A stretch of 25,110 bases of DNA from Opitutaceae bacterium (GTDB lineage: Bacteria > Verrucomicrobiota > Verrucomicrobiia > Opitutales > Opitutaceae): assembly GCA_009919985.1 (NCBI GenBank), contig RGAX01000011.1, positions 1 through 25,110 of the forward strand. Reading direction: 5' to 3'. The notes beneath the pieces are model-generated. The model saw only the letters and a list, made by a program, of their open reading frames with translations, had not been told where the DNA came from and made no database searches. Each line of letters starts with the position of its first letter. Positions within the stretch are counted from its first letter, which is position 1. The translations under genes and the position numbers were made by a program. Shown piece after piece: positions 1 to 7,794 of the stretch.

Positions 1-395
1 TGATTTGGGACCTTTGGCTGCCGATTAACAAAAATCTTTGGACCAGCTCTTTTGCGTTGTTCATGGCGGGCGCGTCGAGCGTGGGGCTGGCGGTCTTTTT
101 TTGGGTGATCGACGTGCGCGGGTGGCGGCGTTGGGCGACGCCGTTGGTGGTGTTGGGCGTGAATGCGATCGTGATTTTCGTGGGCGCGGGGATGGTGGCG
201 CGGATGCTCGGCTTGATCGCGTGGAGCGATGCAGCGGGCGCAAAAGTGACGCTGAAGGCGTGGATCTACGCGCGGGCGTTTACGCCGTACTTGAGTCCGC
301 TCAACGCGTCACTGGGGTTTGCGGTGGCGTTTGTCGCGCTGTTTCTCGCCGCGGCCTGGCTGATGTGGCGCAAGCGCTGGATCGTTAAGATCTGA
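1..395 (+). CDS. C-terminal part of a DUF5009 / NagX-like membrane acyltransferase-family protein (5' end outside window)
   Basis: The frame is open from the first bases of the window (codons in phase with position 3) and stops with TGA at 393-395, so only the last ~131 residues are seen. They begin with PINKNLWTSSF, which I recognise as the conserved segment of DUF5009 / heparan-alpha-glucosaminide N-acetyltransferase-like proteins, followed by three or four hydrophobic segments and a short basic tail (WRKRWIVKI). Family members are polytopic inner-membrane proteins; NagX of this family is linked to N-acetylglucosamine utilisation in several bacteria, as a transporter or transacetylase. The next gene, a NagB fusion, converges with only 15 bp between the stop codons, so the two are not co-transcribed, but the shared amino-sugar theme supports the assignment. 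Substrate and direction are not shown by the sequence. Confidence 0.75.
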   Translation, partial: IWDLWLPINKNLWTSSFALFMAGASSVGLAVFFWVIDVRGWRRWATPLVVLGVNAIVIFVGAGMVARMLGLIAWSDAAGAKVTLKAWIYARAFTPYLSPLNASLGFAVAFVALFLAAAWLMWRKRWIVKI

Positions 396-410
396 GCGCG
401 CGCGGGCCGC

Positions 411-2381
411 TTAAAAGGCGGCGGAACGCAGGAAATCTTCGGGCGCGTAGCGCTTGAAGGCTTCGATGGCTTCGTATTCAGCGAGTCCGAGGGTGTTGTA
501 GGCTTCCGCGAGACGGCGGCTGCGGTCTTCGGTGCGTTGCCAGAATTCTCGGCGGTCTTCGCCGAGGAACAGGGCTTGGTCTTTCTGGGTTTCGTGGCGG
601 AAAATTGCGCGGCGGCGGCGGAGCACTTCTTGGGGGCTGAGCGGGACGGCGAGGTCAATTTCATCGACCGGCCAATCATTCCAGGCGCCGCGGTAAAGCC
701 AGAGTTCGGCGGCGGCGAGCCAAGCCGCGCGCGAGGCGGCGGCCTGACCGAAGGCGTCGCGGAGAATGCGCAGACAGAGGCGGTGCGTGCCGTGAGGATC
801 GTTGAGATCGCCGGCGGCGTAGATAAGATGCGGTTGGAGTTGGGTGAGTAGGTCGCTGACCAGGCTGACGTCGGCGGCGCCGTAGGCGCGGCTGCGCGGG
901 GCGGCGTTGTAAAAGGGCAGGTTGAGAAAATGCAGTCGGGTTTCGGGCACACCGCAGACGCGGGCGGCGGCGGTGGCTTCGTGGCGGCGAACGAGGGCTT
1001 TCCAGCGAAGCAGTTCGGGTGTCTGGGGCAGGGCTGCGCCGTTGCTGAGGTGACCCGTGAGGCCGGAGAGGTGGGTGGTTTGGGCGGAGTCGGCCAGGCC
1101 GCTGTCGCGCACGAAGGCGAGGAGGCGCCACACGGCCTCGTCGGAAACGGCGCTCGCGCCAGAAACGCCGTAGGCAATATGCACTTCGTGACCTTGATCG
1201 ACGAGTCGGCAAAGCGTGCCGCCCATGGCGATGACGTCGTCGTCGGGGTGCGGCGAAAGGATGAGAATTCGTTTGGGGAACACGGAGGCACCCGTGCCAC
1301 GCAATGGCCGGACGGGGGCGTCGCCGGGTTTGGATTTTTTGGGATCACGACCACCGGGCCAGCCGGTGATGGTGTGCTGAAGTTCGTAGAAGCCGATCAG
1401 GTTGGTTTCGTAGGCGGAGCCGTGCAGGTGGATGAGGTCTTGAAGGCCGGCTTCGTTGTAGTCGTCGTCGGTAAGTTTGAGGATGGGTTTTCCGCGAAGT
1501 TGTGAGAGCCAGAGGATGGCGCGACGGATCATGCGGTTGTCCCAAGCGAGGCCTTGTTCCTCGAGGGCGCCGATGAGCCACGGTGTGCGGTTGCGGGTGA
1601 GGGCGTCGGCCGCGGCGGTGTCTAAGATAAAGAGGGCGGCAGGGTGTTCTTGGAGGAAGGAGGCGGAGACCTGGGAGTTAACTTCGCCTTCAATGGCGGT
1701 GCGAACGATCTCAGCTTTGTGTTGGCCCCAGGCCATCAGAACGACGCGGCGGGCGTCGAGAATGGAGCGCACGCCCATAGTGAGAGCGTGGCGCGGAGTG
1801 GCGTCGTTGCCGCCGAAGTCGCCGGCGGCGTCGCGACGGGTGAGGGGATCGAGCGTGACGAGGCGGGTCAGGGAGTGGCGTGGGCTGCCGGGTTCGTTGA
1901 AGCCGATGTGCCCGGTGCGGCCGATCCCAAGAAGTTGGAAATCGATGCCGCCGGCCGCGCGGATGGCGGCTTCGTAGGCGGCGCAGTGGGCGTCGACTTC
2001 GGCTTTGGCGACGGTGCCGGACGGCAGGTGTGTACGCTTCGGATCGATGTCGATGTGATCAAAGAGGTGGCGGCGCATGAACGCGCGGTAGCTCTGGGGG
2101 TGCTCGGGTGCGAGCGGGTAGTATTCGTCGAGGTTAAAGGTGGTGACGTTGGCGAAGCTTAAGCCTTCCTCGCGGTGGAGACGGACGAGTTCGGCGTAGA
2201 CGCTCACGGGCGTGGAGCCGGTGGCCAGGCCCAGAACGACGGGTTTCTTCTCAGCTTGGCGCTGGCGGATAAGGGCGGCGATTTCCGCGGCGACGGCGCG
2301 GGAGGCATCTAAGCTGCCGGGATAGACGGCGATGGCGGCTTGTTCGTAGCGGCTGCGGGGGATGAGGTGCGACGAGGGCAT
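411..2381 (-). CDS. nagB: Glucosamine-6-phosphate deaminase (NagB) fused to a PIG-L/LmbE-type deacetylase domain
   Basis: 656 residues from ATG at 2381. A TTG at 2462 would add 27 residues, but it overlaps the divergent regulator and the likely promoter, so the ATG is preferred. Residues ~15-300 are NagB/6-phosphogluconolactonase fold: LATGSTP (52-58) binds phosphate, TFNLDEY (81-87) carries the active-site Asp85, and GIGRTGHIGFNEP (152-164) carries His158 and Glu163. Residues ~370-650 are a PIG-L domain with the zinc motif SPHPDDD (376-382) and a distal DPHGTH motif. Such fusions are known in Bacteroidota and Verrucomicrobiota. The expected pathway is removal of an acetyl group from an amino sugar and deamination of GlcN-6-P to fructose-6-P in the cytoplasm; the PIG-L substrate is inferred. 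Oddity: the position equivalent to Asp141 of E. coli NagB is Thr156, so deaminase activity should not be taken for granted. Confidence 0.88.
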   Translation of the reverse strand: MPSSHLIPRSRYEQAAIAVYPGSLDASRAVAAEIAALIRQRQAEKKPVVLGLATGSTPVSVYAELVRLHREEGLSFANVTTFNLDEYYPLAPEHPQSYRAFMRRHLFDHIDIDPKRTHLPSGTVAKAEVDAHCAAYEAAIRAAGGIDFQLLGIGRTGHIGFNEPGSPRHSLTRLVTLDPLTRRDAAGDFGGNDATPRHALTMGVRSILDARRVVLMAWGQHKAEIVRTAIEGEVNSQVSASFLQEHPAALFILDTAAADALTRNRTPWLIGALEEQGLAWDNRMIRRAILWLSQLRGKPILKLTDDDYNEAGLQDLIHLHGSAYETNLIGFYELQHTITGWPGGRDPKKSKPGDAPVRPLRGTGASVFPKRILILSPHPDDDVIAMGGTLCRLVDQGHEVHIAYGVSGASAVSDEAVWRLLAFVRDSGLADSAQTTHLSGLTGHLSNGAALPQTPELLRWKALVRRHEATAAARVCGVPETRLHFLNLPFYNAAPRSRAYGAADVSLVSDLLTQLQPHLIYAAGDLNDPHGTHRLCLRILRDAFGQAAASRAAWLAAAELWLYRGAWNDWPVDEIDLAVPLSPQEVLRRRRAIFRHETQKDQALFLGEDRREFWQRTEDRSRRLAEAYNTLGLAEYEAIEAFKRYAPEDFLRSAAF

Positions 2382-2420
2382 GAGAAATGAGAGATTCAGG
2401 ATGAGGCGCCGGGGAGAGGT

Positions 2421-2455
2421 TTGATCTATAATAGAGCTCGCGGGCTTCGGGACAA
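2421..2455 (-). promoter_or_regulatory. Candidate promoter of the nagB fusion in the divergent nagB/araC-type gap
   Basis: On the minus strand TTGTCC (2455-2450) is followed after 16 bp by TATTAT (2433-2428), a fair sigma-70-like pair, placing a start of transcription about 40 nt before the ATG at 2381. The same A/T block reads TATAAT on the plus strand (2427-2432) and could serve as the -10 element of the divergent regulator, though no good -35 is visible there. The gap is only 74 bp, so binding of a regulator would affect both genes. This is pattern matching only. Confidence 0.35.
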
Positions 2456-3424
2456 ATGGCAAAAATGACGATGTTTTTAACGATTATGCCAACGCCCGCC
2501 GCACCCGATCTCAAGCAATTGGTCGCGCGTTTGCCGCAACCGCTGCATCAAATGCAGGGGCGCTCGGCGAAGGCGCTCATGTTGCCCGACAATATTGTGT
2601 GTTTCCAGCGGCGCACGGCGATTGACTTGAACAAGCCGCGGCGCGGGCGGGCGCTTCATCACCGGTTTGTGCTGATCTGCGCGTTGAAAACCTCGGTGAC
2701 GGTGTGCGTGGACGAGCGCTCGATTCGGTTGAAAGCGGGTGAGGCGTTGCTTGTGTTTCCGTTTCAGTTTCACCACTACGCGGAGGCGCAACAGGCGTCA
2801 CTTTCTTGGTTGTTCGTGACGTTTGAGTTGGAAGCGCCCGAGGCATTGGCTGGGTTGCGTTTCCGGCCGTTGCGCCTCACGCCGCGCTTGATAGCGCTCG
2901 TGGCCGATTTGGTGGCGACGTATGAAACGGAGCGCACGGCGGATTTGCCGGTGTTGCTCCTCGCGGTGTTATTGGAGCGATTGCGGCGGTTGAAGCCGGC
3001 GGCTGCGCCCGAGCAAATCGCGTCATCTTCGCCGCAGTCTGGATTAAAGTTGCGCGTGAACCAACTCGCTCAGCGCAGCGGTGAGTCGCCCGGGATCGGA
3101 GAGATCGCGCGGTCTCTCGGAATCAGCCCGAGTCATTTGCGGGCGCGGTTTCGGGCTTCGTGCGGTGTAAGTATCGGCCGGCACTTGCGGCAGTTGCGCT
3201 TGGAGCGGGCCTGTGGGTTGTTGCGGCTGGGACCGCAGCGGGTTTCTGAAATCGCTGAGCAATGCGGATTCGCGTCGATTTACAGTTTTAGCCGAGCGTT
3301 TCGCTTGGCTTATGGGGTATCGCCGTTGGCGTATCGACACAGTGGTCGGGCAGCGCCGGCGCCGGCGTCGGCGGGACGGCAGGGTCGGATATGGGTGAAC
3401 AAAAGCTCAAAAAAGAGGGCTTAG
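2456..3424 (+). CDS. AraC/XylS-family transcriptional regulator
   Basis: 322 residues from ATG 2456; in-frame ATGs at 2465, 2471 and 2486 are equally possible and none has a Shine-Dalgarno sequence. The N-terminal half (~45-130) looks like the AraC cupin-type effector domain, with a turn around KAGEALLVFP (93-102) and histidines at 106-107. The C-terminal domain has both AraC helix-turn-helix motifs: IGEIARSLGISPSHLRARF (214-232) and RVSEIAEQCGF (262-272), the latter followed by the family signature AFRLAYGVSPLAYR (281-294). The protein ends in a basic, low-complexity tail. It lies divergent to the nagB fusion and 220 bp upstream of the TonB-dependent receptor on the same strand. A local activator role in response to an amino sugar or oligosaccharide is therefore likely, but this is inferred from position only. 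Confidence 0.85.
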   Translation: MAKMTMFLTIMPTPAAPDLKQLVARLPQPLHQMQGRSAKALMLPDNIVCFQRRTAIDLNKPRRGRALHHRFVLICALKTSVTVCVDERSIRLKAGEALLVFPFQFHHYAEAQQASLSWLFVTFELEAPEALAGLRFRPLRLTPRLIALVADLVATYETERTADLPVLLLAVLLERLRRLKPAAAPEQIASSSPQSGLKLRVNQLAQRSGESPGIGEIARSLGISPSHLRARFRASCGVSIGRHLRQLRLERACGLLRLGPQRVSEIAEQCGFASIYSFSRAFRLAYGVSPLAYRHSGRAAPAPASAGRQGRIWVNKSSKKRA

Positions 3425-3644
3425 GGGATCCAGTTTCATGACTAGATAGACAGAAATGATGTATTTTTTAACAAAAACGCCAGTAAGTCGGTGCTGCTCG
3501 CTCTGAATGGCGTGATCGGAGGGCGGGCATAGGTATTTCGGCTTGGACCTAGGGGAATAAAGATTAATCTGTTTCACACCATAAGCACCTAGACCCACCG
3601 CAGAAATTCTTTATGCGGCTGGGTTGTTTTAACACCCCCTACCG
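3425..3644. other. 220-bp intergenic leader before the TonB-dependent receptor
   Basis: No gene is visible. The stretch is markedly more A/T-rich than its surroundings, which fits a promoter and regulator-binding region. TTGGAC at 3543-3548 followed by the A/T-rich AATAAAGATTAAT (3556-3568) is a weak candidate promoter. No convincing terminator follows the regulator gene, so read-through from it into the receptor is possible. The last bases before the receptor ATG are a C/T-rich run (ACACCCCCTACCG), not a Shine-Dalgarno sequence. Confidence 0.4.
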
Positions 3645-6600
3645 ATGAATCATCAAACCGTCAGCTCTGCTCGTTGTTCGTCCGTCCGCCTCTGGCGTGG
3701 CGTTGTCAGTTTATTTGTGATATTGGGCCTTGCGGCCTCATCCAGTTTTGGCGCCGAGGCGCCGGCTACGGGCAATATCACCGGTGCAGTCACCAGTGTG
3801 GGCACTAAGAACGCGCTGCAAGGCGCCACGGTGAGCATCCCTGCGCTAAAGCGCACGGACTTCACCGACAACGCCGGCGTCTTCAATTTTCAAGGCATCC
3901 CGGCTGGGACGCAGGAGATTGTGATCAACTATACGGGGTTCGCGGAAAGCCGGGAGCGCATCGTGGTTTCTTCTGGCCAAACGGCGCGATTAGACGCGGT
4001 TCTGCGCTCATCGGAAGTCGTCGCCATGGCGGCGTTCACAGTCGAGACGCAGCGTGAAGGTCAGGCGCTGGCGCTCACCGAGCAGCGTAATGCCGCCAAC
4101 GTCAAAAACGTCACGGCTTTCGACGAGTGGGGCGTGCTCCCGACCCAAAACGTCGGCGAGTTGGTGTCGCGCATGCCTGGTATCACGTTCACGACCGATG
4201 AGGACAATCTCATCAACAACGTGAGCATCGGCGGTCTGCCGGCTAGTTACACGCGTCTTAACATCGATGGCATGTCTTCGACCGGTGTCGGCGGTGATGG
4301 CCGTACGGCGACCCTACACTCTTTTTCCGGCTCGATGTATGAAGCGGTTGAAATCATCGCTGGCCAGACGCCCGACAAGCGGGCCGATTCCCTCGGCGGT
4401 CAGCTCAACCTCAAGACACGTTCGCCGCTCGCGATGAAGGAAAAACGTCGTTTCAGTTACGGATTGAGCGGTCGCTGGTTTCCCTCGTGGTCGGATCGCA
4501 ATTACACGGTCTCTGAGCGCCCGTTGCGTCCTGATTTTAACGGCAGTTACACCGAAGTGTTTGATGCGTTTGGCGGCAGCCGTAACCTGGGCATCGCGGT
4601 CACCGCTTCTTACCAAGAAGTGCTCAATCCGCACGACAAAGACGTGCTCCTTTACGAAAACACCACCAATCCGCTCGCTCAGTTGCGTGATTATACCCGC
4701 CAGAGTGGTTTTAACGATCGCTTCCTTACCGGCTTCAGCGCCCGCGCCGATTACCGCTGGTCGCCCGCCACCTTGGTCTCGTTGCGTTTTCTCTACAACG
4801 CCGGTTCTGAACCTTATTTTAACTACACCGACGTGAATCCGTGGTTGGCGAGCAACCTCACGATCTATGATCCGCAGACCAATCCTACGGGCGGCATTAA
4901 GTCCGGTTACGCGACCAACCGCATTGAGTTCATGCCCGTGAACAACACCACCCTCCAACCCGGTGGCGTGGCCGTCGGCGCCGCCCAGATGCGCCTCAAT
5001 CCTCAGCGCTATTCTTTCACGAGCAAAAATCCCACGGGCACGCTCGCCTTCGAGCACAATTGGGGCCGCCTCAAAATCGATCACGCTTATCGCTGGAGCA
5101 ATACGCACTGGAACTCTGGCGCCGGTCGGCAGCGCGAAAACGGCACCGTCAGCATGCGCACCAAAGATGCCATCGGTTTTATTTTAGATTACTCCAACCC
5201 CCGCGGCCAAGTCTACACGCCCACCAGTGGCGCGAATGTCTACGACGCGGCCAGCTACACGCCCTTCGTGACGACTGCGGCTAACACTACGACGCAACCT
5301 GTGCCCGTTACCTCCACGGTATTTAACAAACGTGACACTGTCACGGACACCAACGAGGTCAGCGCCAACGTTAACGTGAGCTATCTGCTCCCCACCGCTC
5401 TGCCGATCACGCTCAAAACGGGTTTCGATACGGTTAACCGGCGCGTCAATAACCGTCCGGTTTTACCGCGCCGCTGGTATGGCGTTGTTGGCTCCGTGTT
5501 GCCCACCTCCGGTCTAATGCCGTTGACCGAGTTTGAGCGTCAAAACAGTGGCGGCAAACGCCTCCCCGTGGTCGACCCCGCGGCGATTAGCACCACGTTG
5601 GGCAACAGCGCCCTCTGGTATGAAGACGTGAATTTTACCGCCACGCAGCAATACACCAATCGCCGCATCATGGAAGAAGGCGTCGACGCCGCCTACATCC
5701 AGGCCAGCACCAAGCTCGGCCGCTTGGCCATTCTCGGTGGCGTTCGCATGGAAGATGTTAAAACCGACACGTTCACTTATTTCCGCGCTCGCACCACCAC
5801 GATCGCCGCTCAACCCGATCACTTCAAACGCGCTGAAATGGATTACGGCCGCCTCGCTGTAGATGGCGGCTACACCAAGTCGTTCCCTAGTATCCACCTC
5901 GCTTACGATTTGACGTCCAACCTCAAGGCCCGCGCCAGTTGGTCCACCAGCTACGGTCGTGCGCCGTTGGCCTCCCTCGTCACCGCCGCCACGGCCAGCG
6001 ACGCCGCCCGCACGCTCACCATTGGCAACCCCGCTCTCAAGCCCCAGCTTGGCAAGAACCTCGATCTGAAGCTCGAGTATTACTTCAAGACCGGCATGGT
6101 GACGGTCCGCGGATACCAGAAAAACATCACCGATTACATCGGTTCCGCCGGACGCTCCGGGCAAATTGTCGGCACGGGCAATGACAACGGCTTTGAGGGT
6201 CTCTACGAAGGCTACGAGATTATCCAGCCGTTGAATCTCGGAGAGGCGACCTACAAGGGCCTCGAATTCGATTACCGCCAACGCCTCACCTTCTTGCCCG
6301 GATTGCTTAAGGGCCTCACGGCTCGCGCCAACTACACCTACCTCCAAGCCAAGGGTAAGTTTGCGGGCACGATCGGCTTCAACCCAGGTCAGGTCGCAGG
6401 CTTCATCCCTCGCGCCTACAACGTCGGCTTGCTCTATAATTATCGCAAATTTGGCGCCTCCTTCGATGTCAACTACACCGGCAAATATCCGGTGACTTAC
6501 AGCCTGACCGCGCCTGGCAACGGCAACCGTTACCGCAAAGACTGGACCGTCATGAATGTCGGCCTCACCTACGAAATCTTTCGCGATACGAAGGCGTTCA

Positions 6601-6719
6601 TCAGCCTCAACAACATCGCGCAGCAGGGCCCCGAAGAATACATGTTTGAACAAACCCGCACGCGCAGCATCTGGATCGTGCCGCGCACGTTGAAATTCGG
6701 TATCACAGGCCAGTTCTAA
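3645..6719 (+). CDS. TonB-dependent outer-membrane receptor with N-terminal carboxypeptidase-regulatory-like domain
   Basis: 1024 residues. Residues 1-37 form a signal peptide (basic start, hydrophobic VVSLFVILGLAASSSFG). Residues ~43-120 are a CarboxypepD-regulatory-like beta-sandwich (GAVTSVGTKNALQGATVSI). A possible TonB-box region lies near 128-136 (MAAFTVETQ). The plug domain spans ~145-258 (LVSRMPGI, NIDGM, GGQLNLKTRS), and the rest is a long beta-barrel rich in aromatic alternation ending in LKFGITGQF with the usual terminal Phe. The protein sits in the outer membrane and imports a bulky ligand using TonB energy. It resembles the large receptors expanded in Opitutaceae; there is no SusD-type lipoprotein next to it. 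The ligand is unknown; the neighbouring amino-sugar and amidase genes suggest a murein or chitin fragment. The gene ends in an intrinsic terminator. Confidence 0.9.
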   Translation: MNHQTVSSARCSSVRLWRGVVSLFVILGLAASSSFGAEAPATGNITGAVTSVGTKNALQGATVSIPALKRTDFTDNAGVFNFQGIPAGTQEIVINYTGFAESRERIVVSSGQTARLDAVLRSSEVVAMAAFTVETQREGQALALTEQRNAANVKNVTAFDEWGVLPTQNVGELVSRMPGITFTTDEDNLINNVSIGGLPASYTRLNIDGMSSTGVGGDGRTATLHSFSGSMYEAVEIIAGQTPDKRADSLGGQLNLKTRSPLAMKEKRRFSYGLSGRWFPSWSDRNYTVSERPLRPDFNGSYTEVFDAFGGSRNLGIAVTASYQEVLNPHDKDVLLYENTTNPLAQLRDYTRQSGFNDRFLTGFSARADYRWSPATLVSLRFLYNAGSEPYFNYTDVNPWLASNLTIYDPQTNPTGGIKSGYATNRIEFMPVNNTTLQPGGVAVGAAQMRLNPQRYSFTSKNPTGTLAFEHNWGRLKIDHAYRWSNTHWNSGAGRQRENGTVSMRTKDAIGFILDYSNPRGQVYTPTSGANVYDAASYTPFVTTAANTTTQPVPVTSTVFNKRDTVTDTNEVSANVNVSYLLPTALPITLKTGFDTVNRRVNNRPVLPRRWYGVVGSVLPTSGLMPLTEFERQNSGGKRLPVVDPAAISTTLGNSALWYEDVNFTATQQYTNRRIMEEGVDAAYIQASTKLGRLAILGGVRMEDVKTDTFTYFRARTTTIAAQPDHFKRAEMDYGRLAVDGGYTKSFPSIHLAYDLTSNLKARASWSTSYGRAPLASLVTAATASDAARTLTIGNPALKPQLGKNLDLKLEYYFKTGMVTVRGYQKNITDYIGSAGRSGQIVGTGNDNGFEGLYEGYEIIQPLNLGEATYKGLEFDYRQRLTFLPGLLKGLTARANYTYLQAKGKFAGTIGFNPGQVAGFIPRAYNVGLLYNYRKFGASFDVNYTGKYPVTYSLTAPGNGNRYRKDWTVMNVGLTYEIFRDTKAFISLNNIAQQGPEEYMFEQTRTRSIWIVPRTLKFGITGQF

Positions 6720-6742
6720 GCGACGCCCAATTCTCCTTTACG

Positions 6743-6780
6743 GGGGCGATCCCAATCGGATCGCCCCTTTTTTTTCTTTT
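6743..6780 (+). terminator. Rho-independent terminator after the TonB-dependent receptor
   Basis: A perfect 10-bp stem GGGGCGATCC (6743-6752) / GGATCGCCCC (6758-6767) closes a 5-nt loop and is followed by eight T's and, after one C, more T's. It lies 23 bp after the receptor stop codon. The T-tract runs to within a few bases of the next start codon at 6784. Confidence 0.92.
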
Positions 6781-6783
6781 TTC

Positions 6784-7779
6784 ATGACCCTCCGCTCTCT
6801 CCTCCTACATGTCGTTTGCGGGTTCGCCACTGGCGGCCTGCTGGCCGCGGATATTTCGGCCCCCGTTTCCGTAGCCGATTCGATCGCTCCGCTTCTCGCC
6901 AAGCCGCTCTATCAATTTACCGAGGCTGAAACTGGCCGATACCTATCCTACCTTCAGGCCAACGAGCCCGATTTGCGCTGCCGGATCGTTCACCTCGCGC
7001 GCAAAAACATCGGTCAGCCCTACGAGATTTATCTGCTCGGGGAAATGCCATTTGAGACCTACGACCCGCAGCCGATCTATTGCCTCGGCAAGAGCGACTG
7101 CCTGGTCTTCACCGAGCATATCTACGCTATGGCGCTTACCCGCGACTGGACCGGTTTCATTCGCCTGCTTCAACGCATCCGCTACCGCGACGGCCACCTC
7201 GGTGTTGCCTCCCGTAATCATTACACTGAGGCCGATTGGAATCCCTCTAACCGCTGGCTCGTGCGCGATCTTACGACCGAGCTCGCCGGCGCCAAAGCCG
7301 TACCCTTCGAAGAAAAAATCGATCGCGCCAAATTTCTCCTCGGCCGCTATGGCCTCAAGACTTCCGTCCCCTTCGAGCTGTTTCGCGACACCTACATTCC
7401 GCTCGACGCTCTGGATGCCGCGCTCCCTCACCTGCGAGACGGTGATTTCGTCAACGTCGTTCGCTCTTCCATCACCCCCGGCAGCCACCCCAACGCCGAG
7501 ATCTACGGCGGCAACGCCTGGGTCGGCCACACCGGCTTTATCGCGCACGGGCCCGACGGTACGGTTCACTTGATTCACTCTGCTGAACCCGCCGTGCGTG
7601 AAGAACCGATCGCGGAATTCATCGCTCGCTCCCGCGAAAAAGCCGCCGCGCCCGGCGCCAAGCAACGCCTCGTCGGTTTCAAATTCCTCCGGCTCGCCGA
7701 TGACCCGCTCGCCCAACTCCGTCAGCTCGACGGTCCCGATGCCCCGCGCGTGACCTTGCCCAACGGCGCGGGCTTCTGA
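6784..7779 (+). CDS. Secreted DUF1460 protein (N-acetylmuramoyl-L-alanine amidase-like)
   Basis: 331 residues. A signal peptide covers ~1-21 (MTLRSLLLHVVCGFATGGLLA), placing the protein in the periplasm or on the outer membrane. The body matches the DUF1460 / PF07313 family of NlpC/P60-like cysteine amidases: the candidate nucleophile is Cys106 in GKSDCLVF, and the candidate general base is His249 in WVGHTGF. Family members are thought to cut between N-acetylmuramic acid and L-Ala in peptidoglycan fragments. The gene starts directly after the T-tract of the receptor's terminator and has no Shine-Dalgarno sequence, so its own promoter or terminator read-through must supply the transcript. The M20 peptidase follows after 15 bp, so the two likely form one unit. 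Activity is inferred from family membership. Confidence 0.85.
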   Translation: MTLRSLLLHVVCGFATGGLLAADISAPVSVADSIAPLLAKPLYQFTEAETGRYLSYLQANEPDLRCRIVHLARKNIGQPYEIYLLGEMPFETYDPQPIYCLGKSDCLVFTEHIYAMALTRDWTGFIRLLQRIRYRDGHLGVASRNHYTEADWNPSNRWLVRDLTTELAGAKAVPFEEKIDRAKFLLGRYGLKTSVPFELFRDTYIPLDALDAALPHLRDGDFVNVVRSSITPGSHPNAEIYGGNAWVGHTGFIAHGPDGTVHLIHSAEPAVREEPIAEFIARSREKAAAPGAKQRLVGFKFLRLADDPLAQLRQLDGPDAPRVTLPNGAGF

Positions 7780-7794
7780 TTGCGTCTTGGCTTC

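Noticed and set aside
396..410. Possible terminator in the 15-bp gap between the NagX-like gene and nagB
   Set aside because: Only a 4-bp stem can be drawn and there is no T-run on either strand.
266..1354. Long minus-strand frame of 362 residues within the nagB fusion
   Set aside because: It overlaps the recognised NagB-PIG-L gene in another frame; its Pro/Ser/Arg/Thr-rich text with no domain is typical of shadow frames in GC-rich DNA.
5514..6653. 379-residue minus-strand frame inside the TonB-dependent receptor
   Set aside because: It is antisense to the receptor barrel and has the same Gly/Val/Ala/Glu-rich shadow composition.
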